Of a DNA stretch of 64,000 nt, positions 62,899-64,000 are shown piece by piece. Each line of letters opens with the position of its first letter. Position 1 is the stretch's first letter. The translations under genes and the position numbers were made by a program. The stretch covers positions 1 through 64,000 of the forward strand of contig NZ_WOTO01000035.1 of NCBI RefSeq assembly GCF_010993775.1, in the 5' to 3' direction. The notes beneath the pieces are model-generated. The model saw only the letters and a list, made by a program, of their open reading frames with translations, ran no database searches and was not told where the DNA came from. Origin of the DNA: Fodinicola feengrottensis. GTDB lineage: Bacteria > Actinomycetota > Actinomycetes > Mycobacteriales > HKI-0501.

Positions 62899-64000
62899 TT
62901 ACCAGATCGATCCCAGAACGTCATACGACGGCGAGGACGCCAAACCAAAAGCTGCGAGAGTGACTGCTACGAGCGGACTGATATCGGTGTTGCCTTTACG
63001 CTGCCATGCCCAGGCGTCTTGCAGAGGCCGTTTAGACGCGGCGGCTACAGCGTCGTTTAGTTCCGGTTGCCCGATGTGCCACAGCTCGCCGTTTCGGATA
63101 GCGTCGTATAGCGAACCGCATGCCTGGGCCATTTCGCGAGCCGACGTAGTCACCACCGGAATGCCTGCCGCGGTCAGCTCTACAATCAGCGAGGCAGCGG
63201 GGCCGGCGGAGTCGATAACGACAGCCTTAGGTCGACACGCTGTGACCAGTTGTTTGATGCTTTCCACGACCCACCCCGGTTCCCGGCCGGCGGTCTACAA
63301 GCTCGACGTGCACGCCACCGGCAGTGCGCCGTCCGGCTGACCCGATCGATGCGCATTGACGATCTGGGGGCACGTCAAGAGCCAGTACCACGGGATTTTC
63401 GGCCTCAGAGGTCGGATCTAATTGGTCGCGCCACAGCTTGGCATCGATCACCGAGCCGGTAGAGTTTCGCGGCCAGACAGAAAGGCGTTCGCGGGCGAAA
63501 TCCGCGCGTCGCTCAACGCTTCGCGTTCTTTTTCGATGAACTCGACGGAGATCCTGTATCCCAAGGCGGGGTTAGCCACCGCCCAGGCTTCGCGATCATC
63601 CAAGTCGGACCACTCTTCACCCGGCGACCATTCCAGCCAGGCGAGAGATTTACTCAGGCCGGCTCGACCGCGGTCCCGCACTGACGTGAAGTGCTCTGCG
63701 TCGTTTTCCGGTGCGGGTACTGTTCCGGTGTAGATGATCTGTGGGTTAGGTCGAGCAGACAGTGTAGGGAGCAGCGCGGCCATTGCGGCCAACGGCAGCT
63801 CTTGCGCCTCGTCCAAAATCATGGTGTCGCCAGAGAAGCCGCGCGCCCGACGAACGGGATCGCGCCATGAATCGGAGACGTGTGCCGTCGCGAAGCTCGA
63901 TGCCTTCTTCGCCGTGTGCGGTTCTGATCATGTGCACGCGCCGGCGTAACGCGTCGGTGTTGTCGATCAGCGCCTTGATTCTAAGAAACGCTTCCTGAGC
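62899..64000 (-). CDS. terL: Terminase large subunit, C-terminal part (three frameshifts, cut by window edge)
   Basis: DNA-packaging ATPase/nuclease; the N-terminal Walker A lies beyond 64000. Visible: RRRVHMIRTAHGEEGIELRD, then after a shift near 63830 the Walker B SGDTMILDEAQELPLAAM and TLSARPNPQIIYTGTVPAPE. After a shift near 63455, VVLALDVPPDR starts the nuclease with its first Asp; after one near 63265, CRPKAVVIDSAGPAASLIVE, ELNDAVAAASKRPLQDAWAW and KGNTDISPLVAVTLAAFGLA carry the remaining acidic residues. Confidence 0.9.

Larger units (their letters stand above)
36600..64000. mobile_element. Siphovirus-type prophage (left end to window edge)
   Basis: Integrase at the left; divergent early genes at about 38.4-43 kb; late minus-strand block from GH25 endolysin back to the large terminase at the window edge. 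HK97-fold capsid, tape measure and a tail chaperone frameshift, with no contractile sheath, indicate a long non-contractile tail. The left boundary lies between the ligase stop (36154) and the integrase (36681); the right boundary and attR are beyond 64000. Confidence 0.93.

Noticed and set aside
1-64000. CRISPR arrays, rRNA genes, riboswitches
   Set aside because: None seen on either strand.

Overview
The window is high-GC DNA from an actinobacterium. The pointers are GTG/TTG starts, a helix-turn-helix/DUF397 pair, an F420-dependent (DDN-type) nitroreductase-like gene, an MmyB-like XRE regulator, DesK/NarL-type two-component genes and a CGNR zinc-finger protein. I cannot name the genus from sequence alone. 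About 36 kb is chromosome with much decay and mobile DNA; the last 27 kb is the larger part of a siphovirus-type prophage that runs off the right edge.

Layout. 0-4.7 kb: a broken epimerase gene diverging from a sugar-uptake operon (binding lipoprotein, two permeases, Gfo/Idh/MocA oxidoreductase; no ATPase). 5-9 kb: a TetR gene facing, across a 28-bp perfect palindrome, an amidohydrolase remnant, a D-aminoacylase-like enzyme and a class-C beta-lactamase-fold hydrolase. 9.1-9.9 kb: a TetR gene cut by an IS5 relic and a group II intron relic. 10-19.5 kb: methyltransferase, DDN-type protein, XRE regulator diverging from a CMD/metallo-beta-lactamase fusion, an internally deleted SDR, epoxide hydrolase, CGNR regulator, several remnants, then a PNPOx-like, DHFR-like and DoxX cluster. 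19.7-22.7 kb: sensor kinase, response regulator and DUF397 pair. 22.8-27.5 kb: a gene of unknown function split by a group II intron that itself carries an IS256-family element, followed by an overlapping partner gene. 27.6-28.3 kb: IS66 and serine-recombinase remnants ending at tRNA-Arg(UCU). 28.4-36.2 kb: second two-component system, DUF3592, SSB, M20 dipeptidase, VapBC, quinone oxidoreductase and an ATP-dependent DNA ligase.

Prophage, 36.7-64 kb. At the left end an integrase is translationally chained to three small genes ending in a lipoprotein. A set of small early genes follows on both strands, with palindromic operators between divergent promoters. The late genes are on the minus strand, read from the right edge: terminase, portal, protease, HK97-fold capsid, glycosyltransferase, small structural proteins, a 23-residue-repeat protein, head-tail connectors, tail tube, tail chaperones with a CCCAAAA -1 slippery site, tape measure, LamG-type tail protein, three related tail-appendage proteins, GH25 endolysin, membrane lysis proteins, dNMP kinase and a papain-like hydrolase. 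Between the lysis genes and the dNMP kinase lies a gene-free stretch with four 15-bp sites in alternating orientation.

A caution applies to the whole window. Many conserved genes, in chromosome and prophage alike, are complete except for one or a few single-base shifts, several of them exactly at homopolymer runs. This looks more like sequence error than mass pseudogenisation. I join such pieces into one gene, state where the shift lies, and keep 'pseudogene' for genes that lack real sections or are heavily broken.
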